Positions 11,131-22,740 of a DNA stretch of 64,000 bases are shown in pieces. The translations under genes and the position numbers were made by a program. Source of the stretch: Nigrospora sphaerica (lineage: Eukaryota; Ascomycota; Sordariomycetes; Amphisphaeriales; Apiosporaceae); the NCBI GenBank assembly GCA_018287875.1, contig JAGVVL010000004.1:1-64000 (forward strand), given 5' to 3'. Below the pieces are notes generated by a model. That model did not search any database, was not told the DNA's origin, and was given only the letters and a program-made list of their open reading frames with translations. Each line of letters opens with the position of its first letter. The first letter of the stretch is position 1.

Positions 11131-11578
11131 GGCCTTGGCCAAGAGGGAAGCTGGCCGTGTGAGATATCTTCGATGCGGTCTTTATAACCAGAGCGACTAA
11201 AGGCAGGCGCAGGCGCACTAGAATGCAGTTGCACCATTGAGGCAGATATCACCAACAGCGAGTGCTTTCGCCTTAACTCCGAATTACCCCAGTCCACAAT
11301 GCTGTATCATTGTCACCACGATGCATCACTAAGCGGCGAATGGCCTGGCAGAGTACTGAGCCGCGTATCGAGACGTGAAGGCTTCCTATGGTCTGCGCGG
11401 TCCAGCTAAGCGCATGTCGCGTGGATGTCCCCTGGCTGTTACAACGCGTCTGGACCAACTCACCGTTGCGACGTAAAGCAAAGCTTCGGGAATGATCCAC
11501 TTCTTAGGATCATTCTGTCCAGTTCTGCACTGTAAGGGCTACTCCTACAGGACCAGTCTGGCAGGCCGTAACACTGGC

Positions 11579-13141
11579 CTAGTACATCCTTGCCACACTG
11601 GGCCTCACCCATTCCACCTCGTCGCAGGTATGTTCCAGCGCCCAGGTATCGACATGGTCCATGTTCCAGCCACTCACAACTTGGGTCTGCAGAGACGGCG
11701 ACCCTCGGCTCTCTTCAGAGCTACCCATAGTGCCCTCCACATCCTCCGCTATTGTGGCGCTGCCGAGGTCAAATGCTTCCCGCAACACGCATGTCCCGCG
11801 GTCGAGCTTGTATTGGAAGCATCGGGTGTCAAGTTGACACGAGTTGCGACATTCGAGTGAAGACCCTGTTTTTGTACGTTGATACTCTCCCCGGCCTCCG
11901 TTATCCCAGTTCACCCTCTCCCCATCTAAAGACTTCCACGCGGCTCGTGTACGTTCAAAGAGATGTCGGAATAAGAGTGGTGTCTAGAGGCGGCTTGTTA
12001 GCAAAGACCAACCACGCGAGGGCTCCAAACCAAAGAGTAGAACCCACACTCCGTTCTCGCCGGCTCTGTTCCCACCGCCACAGCTCCACCATCTCCTCTG
12101 GGTCTGTTTTGTGCAATGTCAAGACAGACTGGCACCAGTGGCCTGACGAGTAGGGGATTCTATCCAGCGGATAGGGATTGAGCATGGGCCAAAATCCGGA
12201 CACACGGATACCGACATGAAGTAGGGCCCAGCCTAATATTGCGTCACCACAGCAGTCATGACGTACCCTGTCCTCCCAGCGTTGGCTGAGGGGCGCCTCG
12301 AGGTAGTCCCCGTCCTGGCCCACCTGGCGATGTAGTAGCTTCACCATGGCCGCCTGGCTCAGAATGAACCCTGAGCCGCCATAAGCAAAGTGTGACTTCT
12401 CATCGTTCTTGAGACCCCCAGGGGATGGGCTGCCGATGTAAAGGGGTGTGTTGGCATCCATGTTCTCCAGGAAACGGAACAGATTATCCCACACAACGTA
12501 CGTGTCCGACTCGTAGAAGAAATACCATGGCTTACGGGGTCGCATAGCCCACGCCCGTTCCACCATGGGCAAGAATTTGAACTTGTCCATGACCCAGCCA
12601 TTGAGTAGATGAACTCTTGCCTCTTCCTTTCGTAAAGTGCCTCTATCGTACAGCTCATGCATGTGGGTATAATTGGCAAACTCGGGGTTGCTCATGCGGT
12701 ACGAATCGGGAGGTCGGCGAGCACATCGTAAACAGGATGGCCAGCGATCGTGTCGTCGACGTCGGAAAACATAGGGAGGTCGTCAACACAGGCCGAAATG
12801 CTGGCAAATTGGGCCTGCATTCGTGATGGGGCATCGAAATAGCCGGTTCGGAGAACAGGCTGAACGAGTTCGTTCACAAGGCGCTGTGGGAACAACGCAC
12901 ACAAGTCTTTGGTCGTCGTCTCGTTGTGGAGGGGACTGGATACCGGCTGGAAGTGGCTCACTGTGTCCCATCGGAAGAACTTCGGCCGGGTTGGCCCGTC
13001 TTCATTGGGTGCCTGGGGAAAACGGTCGGGAGCCTCTGGTGTGGCCCAGAATGGCCGGCGGGTATTAAGAGGCAAAAGAAAGAGAAGACAAGTGGAGAAG
13101 GAAAGAAACAGAAGCCGTCGAAGCCGACAGCTGGATAGCAT
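11579..13141 (-). CDS. Glycosyltransferase family 31-like (Fringe/DUF604 type) with C-terminal PAN/Apple domain
   Basis: Type II membrane protein of the Golgi/secretory pathway, expected to transfer a sugar from a nucleotide donor; substrate unknown. Near the N-terminus is a hydrophobic anchor (RRLLFLSFSTCLLFLLPL). The catalytic domain has the family signatures DKFKFLPMVERAWAMRP, FFYESDTYVVWDN (metal-binding acidic motif) and AYGGSGFILS. After an intron at 11984-12047 (donor GTGGGT, branch GCTAAC, acceptor TAG, phase 0) follows WDNGG and a Cys-rich PAN-like segment (CRNSCQLDTRCFQYK). Start chosen at the ATG just before the anchor (13141); 13159 is equally possible. The frame breaks once near 12700: one extra base there (ATT to ATTT) restores the family-typical LP-SYR junction. 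Intended length is about 495 aa, normal for the family. Confidence 0.85.
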
Positions 13142-13908
13142 CGTGTCCCAATTGAACATGTAGTAGGCGGTCGAGAGGCGAAGTGCGAAAACAGGAGGCG
13201 TCTTCTCACTGACGCCGTACATTGTGGAGATGGTACTGGAGGGCAAGTTGTTGCAAGAGAAGGAAGGAAAGCATTGGGCACAGTGAAGACACTCGTGCTC
13301 AGGATTCACGAGCAAGGAATCATGACAGAACCATGAGAGGGTGGGTGAAGCAAGAATCGTCTTCGGGGCTATTGCTTGGAAATGGGCCCTCGTGCTGCAA
13401 CCCCTGCTGCACTGGAAGATCCTTGTCACACCGGCCGGCGCTTACCATTTCCATTTCCAACCGAGTGAACTTCCATTCCGCTACAGGGTTCCGCAGGGCC
13501 ACGACCCGTTGTGTAGGTAGCCAACCGGATGCGTCGCATCCTGGCATTGCTTGAGTAAAACGTTTGACTAGCCGTAGCCACGTCTAATATGATCGAGACA
13601 ACGAATCGAAAGTTCTTCGGTGGCTAGGTGAACAATATGATTATAGATATGGCGTTTAAAAGCCTCCGTGGTTAGAAAACCATAGTCTGTCATTTATATT
13701 GCGCACTACTGTGTTCAGTGCAGCAGTAGTACTAGATTAGTCTTGGAGCCGAGGCCTTTCGAGACATGTTGAATGCCTAGGTAGACCCCGATCAGGCTGC
13801 AGGAAATATAGGATCTGTTTCGGCATGCTCGCCAACGTCAGAACCATTTATCCCACCCTAAGCCCCGTGTAGAAGTGAACATCTCTTGCGACCTGCACCA
13901 TTCTGTAT
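13142..13908. other. Intergenic, no gene seen
   Basis: Divided between the GT31 5' region and the 3' side of the next gene. No conserved frame, repeat or RNA gene recognised. Confidence 0.4.
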
Positions 13909-14316
13909 CTAGCATTCGATCGACACCGAAGCGAACAGAACGCTGTTACATCCGTCGCGTACGGTGTAGCTGTTGCCCCGGCAGTTGTTCCCACTCCAGG
14001 CTCGGACCTTGCACCCGCTGGAGACTGTCAGAACTCTTCCTGAAAACGGCCTAGGATTATGCCCATGTACGACTAACTTGTTATCTGCGAAGACAGAACG
14101 AACATTGCTGTATGGAAGGCATCGATATCCGCCCTGGAAAAGCGTCACGGCATCGACCTGGTTCGTGCAGGTATCACTGCGGTAGATGCGGACGGTTGCG
14201 TCGCCCAGCGCCTTGACGGTGCCGTCCGTGTTGGCAGAAGCCTTGGGAGGGGCAGGCACAGCGCTGGCAAAAGCGCCAGCGAGGGCAATGACAGAGGTGA
14301 TCTGGAAGAACTGCAT
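13909..14316 (-). CDS. Small secreted cysteine-containing protein (135 aa)
   Basis: Starts at ATG 14316 in a good fungal context (TCAAAATGC) after a CT-rich leader. Residues 1-20 form a signal peptide (MQFFQITSVIALAGAFASA) followed by a short Pro/Ala pro-like stretch. The mature part has six cysteines (TC, RC, GC, NC, GC and terminal EC), consistent with three disulfides, and beta-rich segments such as VRIYRSDTC and VRAWSGNNC. It could be a crystallin- or killer-toxin-like small fold or a candidate effector; no function can be assigned. No intron, and the frame is intact. Confidence 0.75.
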   Translation of the reverse strand: MQFFQITSVIALAGAFASAVPAPPKASANTDGTVKALGDATVRIYRSDTCTNQVDAVTLFQGGYRCLPYSNVRSVFADNKLVVHGHNPRPFSGRVLTVSSGCKVRAWSGNNCRGNSYTVRDGCNSVLFASVSIEC

Positions 14317-14529
14317 TTTGACGAAGGTGATGGGGAGCAAAGGCGACTGCGGTGAAGATCGTAATCGAGAGTTAAAGCTAGTAGAATCCGCTGGACCTGG
14401 TGGTGATACTGTGCACGGAAAGGAGAGCGGAGGGAGACCATTTATGTTGTCTGCTCTGATATAAGAAAACGTCTACCTTTGGAAAGTAGAGAGCATAGGT
14501 GAGCCAGCGAACCGAATCCTCGGGACGGG

Positions 14530-16364
14530 GCACGATCGATGAAGCCCCTAGAAGGCGAAGGGTCTTATGAACATCGACCGAATCTGGAGTACTTGACGTT
14601 TTCCGGTGCAGTTTCTGGGCGGGGCGGCTTCTGTCCTTCGCAGCTTCTGTCCTTCGCAGTTTCTGTCTATGACAACATCCTCCTTGCAGTTTCGTCCTGT
14701 AGTTATTTCTCCGTGTATCGCGACTATGTGGTTCATCGGCACTCTTTTCGATTCTCTATTATCTATACAGTCGCTTACGACAACAAAAGGTCGCCGTTGT
14801 GGCGCGATGCTCTCTGGGTTTAGTACTGGCTCCATGAAGACCAAGCTTCACGGACTTTATTGTTTCGGCTGCTTCTTTCCATACTCCACCTGTTTCCTCG
14901 TGGCCGACTCTAGCGTCGGTACACACTATGGATGTTTTCATGACCCCGATCCAAAATACCCTTGCACTCCTAGGTGCGACGATCGACACCATGGCCCAGA
15001 ATTGCTGTTTGTTCCATATCATGCTGTCACACAGCAAAAATCGTGGGAAGCGAGGGTTCGAGTTATCCCCTTAGAAGGAAACAATTGAAATGTCTCTGTA
15101 AGCACATCGTAGAAATAGCAGCAAAAGGACCCTATCTGTAGACGAATCATTAGCATGTGGGAGGAACCACGTGACCCGGTAAGCGACGCCAAGCAATTGC
15201 GAATAGCCTCATATTTGCGACACATACTTTTGTGCCACGACTCTCGGTGATCGTCACAGCATTTGTCCCTCGTATTTTCTCTGCCTAGGGTTCTTGATTC
15301 ACCGGTGTTTATCTCGAACTTCCATTACCTGCATAGTCGCTTATAGCATCGCCTCCATGGCAATTTTCGACCCTTAGCCGTAAGAACTGAATGAAGGTAG
15401 ACTTGCTCTGGCCCGAGTTCCCAGTGTTTCCGACCGAGTCGTCCTAGCCCGTTGTCATCATTATATTGGCCCCGTGACTCCTCTTTGGGTGCGATGCACC
15501 TGTTCGCACATGAGCAGCGTACCGTGCTTAAGGGGTTTGTTCAGTAGTGACTTACCGGACATCTTTTCCAACCTAACAGTTACCTCCGTTCCACAGAACT
15601 AGCATTCTAAACTAGTCTCCAACTGTTCCCGTCTCTTCCTCGGTTTACTGGGTCACCCAGTAATATACAGAGGATCTTACATCCCAATTATAGCGCCTAG
15701 CGCATTGAGTATAAGTCATATGTCCCCTCAACGTCTCCATCGTCACATCTCCGTTTTTGACCTACCTTTATCGTCCCTGGCCATTCTGGCCTTGCACTGT
15801 ACGAGGCAGACCAGTCTGGTTTGGTTCGTGTGAAGATCGCCTCGTTTCTAAGTCTGCCTCTGGTGGTATTTGGTGGTCGCCGTTGGTGTTTCTTTTGGCG
15901 TTGTAGATGGACAGCCCTCCAGAGCCATGGCAAGCTAGGGAGCGTAATTAAGTGTTCTAGGAAAATCATCCCAGTTCGTGCAAAGACAGAAATTCTCATC
16001 CACGCCATTCCTGTGAACTATTCTGCCAGCACTTAATTACGATGAGTATTCCTTCGCCTCCATCACATATCCGGTCATTTCCGAGAAATGATGAGTCGCT
16101 AAGGTTAGCTTTTAAAAAGCGCGACAGCGAACGCTAGAGTAAATTTGGCTCTTGTAGTAGATCTGTCATTTCTTTAGGCTATATGAAAGGTTCTATTATT
16201 ATGGCTGATTTTAAGTCATTTTCGGTTAAGGGGCACAACTGAGGATCCCTCCACTTAGTCGGCACATGTCTAGGGAAATAGTGAGCTGCTGGAACCGAGC
16301 GTTCTTTCACACCATGGAGGTAAGACACACTTTAGGCCTCCCGTTTGGGGATTCACTGCTTGTT
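14530..16364. other. Intergenic with decayed 'cagaagctgc' repeat, no gene
   Basis: At about 14595-14690 the minus strand carries two or three copies of GACAGAAGCTGCGAAGG, the same core as at 600-950. The rest (14700-16360) has an open frame 14606-15088 and others without any family feature. Confidence 0.4.
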
Positions 16365-16745
16365 TTAACCACGGCGACCATCCTTCATGGTGTCTATGGC
16401 CTTGGTGACCCGTTCCTTGTTGAAACTACTGCTTCGCTTCGTCCTGGCAGCGGCCTCGACGTCCCCTTGGCGGTTGTAGCGACTGTATTTATCCATGTTG
16501 GCATCGTTCGCTCCCACCTCATTATAGCCGCTCCGGCCACGGCCAGCGAGGGTTATTTCCACTCTCCTCTCTTTATTGTAGCCGCTGCGGCCGAGACCTC
16601 TGTTGCTGCCTTCCAGACCTTGACGCACGTCGCTAGGGCCGCTGCTGCCCCTAGTAGCAACAGTCATGGCCGAGACCAACGTAGGGGCGGCCATTCCGCC
16701 CAGCGACAAGGAAGTTAGGAAAATAGAGATGGTTTCGATCTTCAT
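16365..16745 (-). CDS. Secreted repeat-bearing peptide precursor (126 aa)
   Basis: Intact single-exon frame starting in a clean context (CCCATAACGATGAAG). Residues 1-26 form a signal peptide (MKIETISIFLTSLSLGG...). The mature region is Gly/Arg/Ser-rich with an internal repeat of an aromatic-Asn motif at about 25- to 18-residue spacing: RSGYN 53-57, RSGYN 71-75, YSRYN 87-91 and SSFN 106-109. Basic pairs lie between or after them (RR 60-61, KR 103-104, RR 124-125). This layout resembles kexin-processed secreted peptides, although the spacing is irregular and not every repeat is bounded by a dibasic site. The family is not recognised. A structural cell-wall peptide or an effector are the alternatives. 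Confidence 0.65.
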   Translation of the reverse strand: MKIETISIFLTSLSLGGMAAPTLVSAMTVATRGSSGPSDVRQGLEGSNRGLGRSGYNKERRVEITLAGRGRSGYNEVGANDANMDKYSRYNRQGDVEAAARTKRSSSFNKERVTKAIDTMKDGRRG

Positions 16746-16759
16746 CGTTATGGGGATGA

Positions 16760-17259
16760 AGGTGGTTTAGGAGGCAGTGTAATAATAATTTCGGTATTGA
16801 TATTGATTATTGGGTACTGGCTGTGCCGGGATACGCGACAGTAAGCGACGAGTTCGTAGATGAAACACAAGAAATCATCTAAATACGGTGGTGTTTGATG
16901 CTTATGTATCCATGACCCCTAGGAACGCCAGGTTATGCTTTCCGCGCTTCGGAAGCAGCCCAGCGTGGATGGCCAAGTTGGAGATGCTAAGCAGTCGGCA
17001 GAGTAGGTGTGGGAAAGGTAAAATTATGGCCGTGGGGACAGAAATTGACTTGTCCTATGTACAGAGAATTGGATTCGATTGCACGCTGTTTCTCGGCTTG
17101 AGAGGTACCTGTCACCGTCATTTGTGTATTCGTGTTTTGCCGCCTTTGTCGACCAACACTCTCCTGGACAGCTACAATCAATTTTTAACCTCTTTCCGTT
17201 TTTGAACTATCTACAATACGGGTCCTGAGTGGCTTTCTACTGTCTTACACATCGCAGTC
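16760..17259. other. Intergenic, no gene seen
   Basis: Upstream region of the secreted peptide gene. An open frame at 16888-17205 has no supporting features. Confidence 0.35.
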
Positions 17260-17354
17260 AGAATTCTGCATTCTAGTAAGAATTTTGCATTCTAGTGAGA
17301 ATTTTACATTCCAGTGAGAACTCTACATTCCAGTGATAGATTTATATTCCAATG
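17260..17354. repeat. 19 bp tandem repeat, 5 copies
   Basis: Five consecutive 19-bp units of the form AGAATTYTGCATTCTAGTG, decaying from left to right. They lie about 220 bp from the 3' end of LINE copy 1. Confidence 0.85.
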
Positions 17355-17764
17355 ATGGCCCACATATGATCCTCCTGGACCTACTCGCCTCTGTGCCGCC
17401 ATGGCTATATCGGTTTGCCGGTCACAGGTGCTTGCTACAACTTTCAAGGTGACTTAACGACAACGCTGACTAGCGGTAAAGGAACACAGTATACGATCTA
17501 AAAATAGGCATGGCCCAAGTGGAGACTCTGTCCTCTTGTTACGTATGGAGAAGTCCGATTTCGTTACCCGCTATATTATTATTATTATTATTCTTACACC
17601 TAGCGACCTATCTAGGTCATGAGGACCCCCTGCGCATCTTAGCCTAGGAAAACCGTTCCGGGCTAACGTCCGGCCGGGTGAAAAACCTAGGTTCCGCTGC
17701 GTCGTACCGCTTCTATCTACTCTTTGACCTGCCATACCGAGATCGGGCTCAGCGTGCCCGCTTC

Positions 17765-20700
17765 CTAGCTGATAAGCTGATTCGCTAGCTGGAACATGTC
17801 CAGCCTTCCGGAGCGGAGTAGCCATCTTGCGATAATTCCTGCTTTTCCTGGGGTGTCGAGCATCCTGTCCGTGTCTATCGGTCCTCCTAGAGCTTGGACG
17901 AGATGCTCTCGTCTTTCTCTTTCCCGTGGGCAGAAAACGAGGATATGCCGGACGGTCTCCCTGCCCTGACCGCAGACGCACCAGGGGCTGTCGAAGCCTG
18001 GGACCCTACGCTTAAAAAGGAAGTCTCGCAGCCCAATCTTGCCAGTCCTCGCTTGGACGAGGATGGAGCTCTCGGCCTTATGGAGTCCCTTATGGAGCTT
18101 GAGGACGTGCTTGTCTGGCGGCATCTTAGTTGCTGCCGGGGTTCGTGCTGTTCGATTTTGCTGCACTTTTTGCCATCTTTGAAGCCAGTCTCTCTCCTCA
18201 GCCTTATATGCTGAGTCTCCAGCTAGCCATTCGTCTAGCCACCTCTTACGATCGGGAGCGTCGGGGCCTTTCGGTCTGCGCCGGCGAGTCGGTCTTGTTA
18301 GGATCCATCTAGCTGCGCTATCGCATCTCGCTTGGATGAGTGATGCGATACGCGGCTGTTGGAGCCTCTCTTCCGATGCCGCCACCCTTCTGTTGAGCCA
18401 CGTGTCTAAGGGGGACACGTAAGCTTCCGTTTCTAGTACTGCGGTGGCCGTGGCTTTGAAAGCTCCTGTGACTTTTCGGAGGCACTCTGTCTGGACGTCG
18501 TTGAGTGCCTTGGCTCTATTTTTCGAGATTTGGCGGTGCCACTCTGAAGCTCCATAGCCTATCGCAGACCGTACGACGGCTGTATAGACTTGGCGGGCTC
18601 GCTGGAGAGACGCGCCCCATGTCGAGCCGGCTATCCGGTCTAGAGCATAGACCTGCGTCGCCATCTTCTTCGATATCGACTGGATGTGGACGTCCCAGCG
18701 GAGATGTTTATCCACCTGGATGCCAAGGACGCGGCAGGAGTCTTCTGGTTCGATTTCGTGACCTTCTAAGGCTATCTTTGTGTCCGGACCTTTCCGTCTT
18801 CGAGAGAAGTGGACTAGGTGATATTTCTGGACTGCAAAGGTCATGCCGTGGCTGACTGCCCATTCTTTGCAGACCCTATGAGCGGCTTCCAGCCGCTCGC
18901 AGGTCTGCTCGGGGTTTAAGCCGAAGCCCACGAGGTTTGTGTCGTCTGCGAAGGCTATAGTGGCTATCCCTGGTACGGCGCGAAGAGCCTTATAGAGACC
19001 GGCTGTATAGAGGCAGAAGAGGATAGGCGATAGGGGTGAGCCCTGCGGGACGCCTGCCGGGACTGGGATCTCGTCCGATTCCTGGCCGTCGAAGAATAGC
19101 GTCGTGGACCGGTTAGATAGGAAGCTTCGGATCCAGTTGATAGTCCATATAGGGACCCTTAGCGCTCGCAGGTTAGCGAGAAGCCTTCCATGGTCGACCG
19201 AGTCGAAAGCGCCCGAAATATCCAGCGATAGAAGGCTTGCTGCGCCTCCATGTTTCCAGGCTGTGCGGACTAGGTCCGTTAGCAACCGCAAGGCCGTTTC
19301 CGTGGAGCGGCCTTTCCGGTTGCCCATCTGTTCGTCCGGGAGCAGTCCGTTCTCTTCGGCAAAGCTAGCTAGCCGTTGCGCTAGTAGGCTCTCGATCGCT
19401 TTCTCTATAGTGTTAAGCAGCGCGATAGGTCTCCATCCGCCGGCTTGGTGGTACTCGTTTGGCTGCTTTCCTGGCTTCCGGAGGATAACAGAGGGGCTTT
19501 CCTAGGCGTTTAAGGAATCCGTTCGGAAGCTGGTCTGGTCCAGGTGCCTTCCACTGGCCTGCCTTAGTAAGGACGTCTTGGACTTGTTCTGCTGTGACCT
19601 TGCCGTCCATATCGAGAGGCGCTGCGAGCCGGCTCGTTGTTCGGAAGCCGGTGTACGTAGCCTTAGGGAGGGGATAGAACCTCTCTCGAAAGGCCTCTGC
19701 TTTCTCCTTATGGGTCGTTGCTTCGCCTCGCGGTGTGTAGAGCGTAGGGACGGCTGGAGGTAGCGGCGGCGCGGCTCCTTCGGTTCTGGCCCATCTCGCG
19801 ATGTTCCAGACGCCAGCTGGCTGGCTAGAGGCCTCGTGAAGCATGCCTCTCCAGGTCGCTGTCTTTGCGGTGCGGATCGTTTTCTTTTTCGTAAGGGATG
19901 CTTGCCGAAGGGCTCGCCAGGCTGCGTCTGTCCTGTCGGATAGCCATGCTCGCTGGGCTCGTCTCTCCTCCTCTATAGCTCTTTTTATATCGTGGTTCCA
20001 CCAGGCCTTGCCTCTCCCCTTAGAGTGGCGGAGGGGGCAACTAGGTCGGCTATCCGTGTTAGCTCCTTAGTTAACGTCTCGGTGTAGCTATCGATTTCTT
20101 CTGGTGTCTCGAGTTGCCCTGGCTGTGGTAGGTATGCCGCCTCTGCCTTCGCTTGGTCGTAGTCAGCTGTTTTCCAGCTGCGTCGTAGCCTGTCTTGGCG
20201 GTCTATACGGGGTCCAGCCACGCGTATCACCTGAGGGAGGTGATCGGATCCTGCGTATGGTGCGTATCCGTCATAGGCGACCCGGAGATCGTCTGTGGCC
20301 CAGGCTAGGTCGATCGTAGAGTCTGCGCATCCTTTTCGTGTCCATGTCGGTGTTCCAGGGGTGATCAGCTGGAGTCTCCAGGATTCTGCTAGCTGGAGCA
20401 GCTTATCAGCTGCCCTATGGGGTCGGACGTTGTATCCTCCCCAGACGGGGTGGTGGACGTTGAAGTCTCCCACGAGGACTGTTCGTCTTGGCTGGGGTTC
20501 GTCATGGAGGGCTTCGATAGCGGGCAGGTCCGATCTGCTGGTGGACCCAGGGGGAGGCGAGTATATGCAGACAACCGTTATGGGACCGTCTGGTAGTTAG
20601 ATTGTGATGCGACACTTATCTGGCTGCGCATCGTATGTCCACTGCGCTGGGGTGTACTTCTTGTTAACATAGATGCATGCCCTACCTCCTCGGTTGCGTA

Positions 20701-20871
20701 GAGTAGGTAGTATGGAGAGGATCTCGGGCAGTAGGTGGTCGGCATGTTTGGGTTTCGCCAGGGCTCTTGAATAGCTAGGATGTCGTACTCTTCGGAGATG
20801 GCATCGACTACCGGGATCTGTGCTTTCTTGCTTTTCTGCGTGTTCCAGTGTAGGATCCTTAGCGCTGTCAT
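17765..20871 (-). pseudogene. LINE copy 1 ORF2: endonuclease plus reverse transcriptase
   Basis: Begins MTALRILHWNTQKS with an apurinic-type endonuclease (IQEPW, GDFNVHHP, SDHLP). The reverse transcriptase has AFADDTN as catalytic motif and PQGSPLSPILF before it. A C-terminal CCHC-like finger (WCVCGQGRETVRHILVFC) ends near 17900; no RNase H is seen. Breaks: TAA in place of CAA at about 20599; a frame change at 20033-20037 (G5 run); and a 77-bp deletion near 19493 that removes the region between GKPL and VILRKPGK. The remaining RT frame (17765-19327) is open for 520 codons. Confidence 0.85.
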
Positions 20872-20879
20872 GGTCGAGC

Positions 20880-22190
20880 GTGGATGCTGTTCAGTGTTGA
20901 CTCCGGTGTTTCGACGTCCATGTTGTCTGTCTCTTCGTGGGTTCTGCTGCGGGCTCTGCCAGTGCTTCTAGTACGGCAGCTGGTTGCTCGACGCTTCCGC
21001 GGCTGTACTGTCTGCCAGTCCTCGGCTGTTGGCTTAGGGGTTCTTGCGAGGGCAGTGCGAATCCTTTCGGTCTCGTGATATAAGTAGCCTTGGCGATCTG
21101 GACCTGCTCCTGGCGGACTGGACACTCCTTAGACCACGCAGTGTGTGGTCCTCGGCATGCTGGACAGCAGTACCGACTCTTATCCTCGGCTTCTGGGCAT
21201 TCTTTGTCGTCATGCTTTGTTGAAGAGCAGAGCCCGCACCTACGTGCGTGGCGGCAGACACGGGCGATATGTCCATAGCGGTAGCAGTGGTAGCACTGCT
21301 TAAGCTGGGCTCCTTCGGCGAAGGGCTCGCATGGATAGTAGCTATACTGCCAAATAAGGCCGTCTCGGCATAGCTGTTCCGCTTGTTGAACCGTGGGTAC
21401 TGCAATATATAGGGCCGTGACCTTCCTAGACGAGGTCTTAGCGTTGCGAGGAGCTTGGCCTCTAGGACGTCGATAGGGCCGCCGGGCTGGTTCCGGAGTT
21501 GGACTCCTAGCTGCCCTTGGTTCGTCTCTATAGCCTCCTTGTTGATGCCATGGGCCACCACCAGGATCTTTCTCTTCTGGATAGAGGCGTTCTCTCCGAA
21601 GGCCTCGGTGGTCCAGGCCCGGTCAGTTTCCAGCTGTCGCTTCTCTTCTGCTGTCTTGCAGGTAATAGCATAGTCTCCGCTGGGAAGCTTCCGTGCGGCT
21701 ATTGCTGTTTCTTTATCTGTTGCTGCGTTAACTTTACGCACGATCTCTTCGTAGGTGCGGCCTTCAGTTCCTGCGGCCTTGACCGTTACCTCCCGTTCGT
21801 GTCGAGGAGGCAGAGTCTTGGCTACCTGGGGGCCCTGGGCGCTGGGGCTGCGGTAAGGGCTGTAGCGGCTGCAGCGTACGTCTTAGGAGCTTTGATTTCC
21901 TTATAGACAGCTTGCAGCGTGTTCTCGATAGCATTGATACGTCTTTCGACGCTGGGCTGGTTGTCCGATTCCTTGGCCGCCGTCTCTAGGACCGGAATGG
22001 CGGCTTGAACCGCTGCGGCTAAGGCCGCAATGTTGACTTCACCAGCTAGGAAGCGTTTAAAGTTGTCTATAGTGCTGCGTATATCCTCTGGACTGCGTCC
22101 AGGTGTTGTAATGCTGTCTGGCGATGGTGTTCTTGAGTCCGGAGGTGACGGCTCGGGGGTGGGGCGGGCCTATGGCGGCTCCCACCACCC
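20880..22190 (-). pseudogene. LINE copy 1 ORF1 (RNA-binding, CCHC knuckles)
   Basis: Encodes the nucleic-acid-binding ORF1 protein that coats LINE RNA. The central part (21034-21741) reads cleanly, then shifts frame near 21450, where copy 4 has one more G in a run (GAGGGAGC versus GAGGAGC). Beyond that, the three knuckles CYHCYRYGHIARVC, CGLCSSTKHDDKEC and CCPACRGPHTAWSKEC lie in a shifted frame. A second homopolymer difference occurs near 21830. The N-terminus is helical and Ala/Glu-rich. No single clear ATG is in frame at the 5' end. Confidence 0.75.
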
Positions 22191-22740
22191 GCGCTTTGCC
22201 TCGAGGGTGGTGAATCGACCATTTCTAGGCTAAATGAAGCCCTAGGAACAGTTTCAGGGCTATCCGGTAGCTTATAGAGTCGTGGTTGTGAAGTTATCGC
22301 TGTGTGGGGTCGGTTTCGAAAAAGTTTTTCCAGTAAATAGGGTAGTAGACGCTATTAACGAGGAGTACGATATACTCGCCATACAAGAGCCCTGGCAGAA
22401 CCCTCATATAACGACCACCTATTGCCTAAGATCATCACCGTACTATCTGCTCTACGCTACCGAGGGGGCCAGAGCTTGCATCTACATAAACAAAAGATAC
22501 CCACCAGCGCAGTGGACATACGAGGCGCAGCCATATACTTGCCGTATCACGATTCAACTACCGGACGGCCCTATAACCATTATCTGCGTCTATTCTCCAC
22601 CAGAATCCATTAGCAGGCCAGACCTGCCAATTATTGAAGCCCTCCAATTCAAGTCGCGGCCGAGACGAACAGTGCTTGTGGGCGACTTCAACGTCCACCA
22701 CCCCGTATGGGGGAAACCACGTCCGACCTCATAAGGCAGC

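Larger units (their letters stand above)
17574..22331 (-). mobile_element. LINE (Tad1/I-like fungal non-LTR retrotransposon), copy 1, about 4.76 kb
   Basis: Runs from its 5' end near 22331 to a (TAA)n tail at 17574-17592, which ends the element on the minus strand. ORF1 with three CCHC knuckles and ORF2 (endonuclease plus reverse transcriptase) are both present, so it is full length. It matches copy 4 (54045-58811) almost base for base, differing mainly in homopolymer lengths. Both share a TAA stop in the endonuclease part and a 77-bp deletion in the reverse transcriptase. Its 5' end abuts copy 2 head to head. No target-site duplication is evident. Confidence 0.9.
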
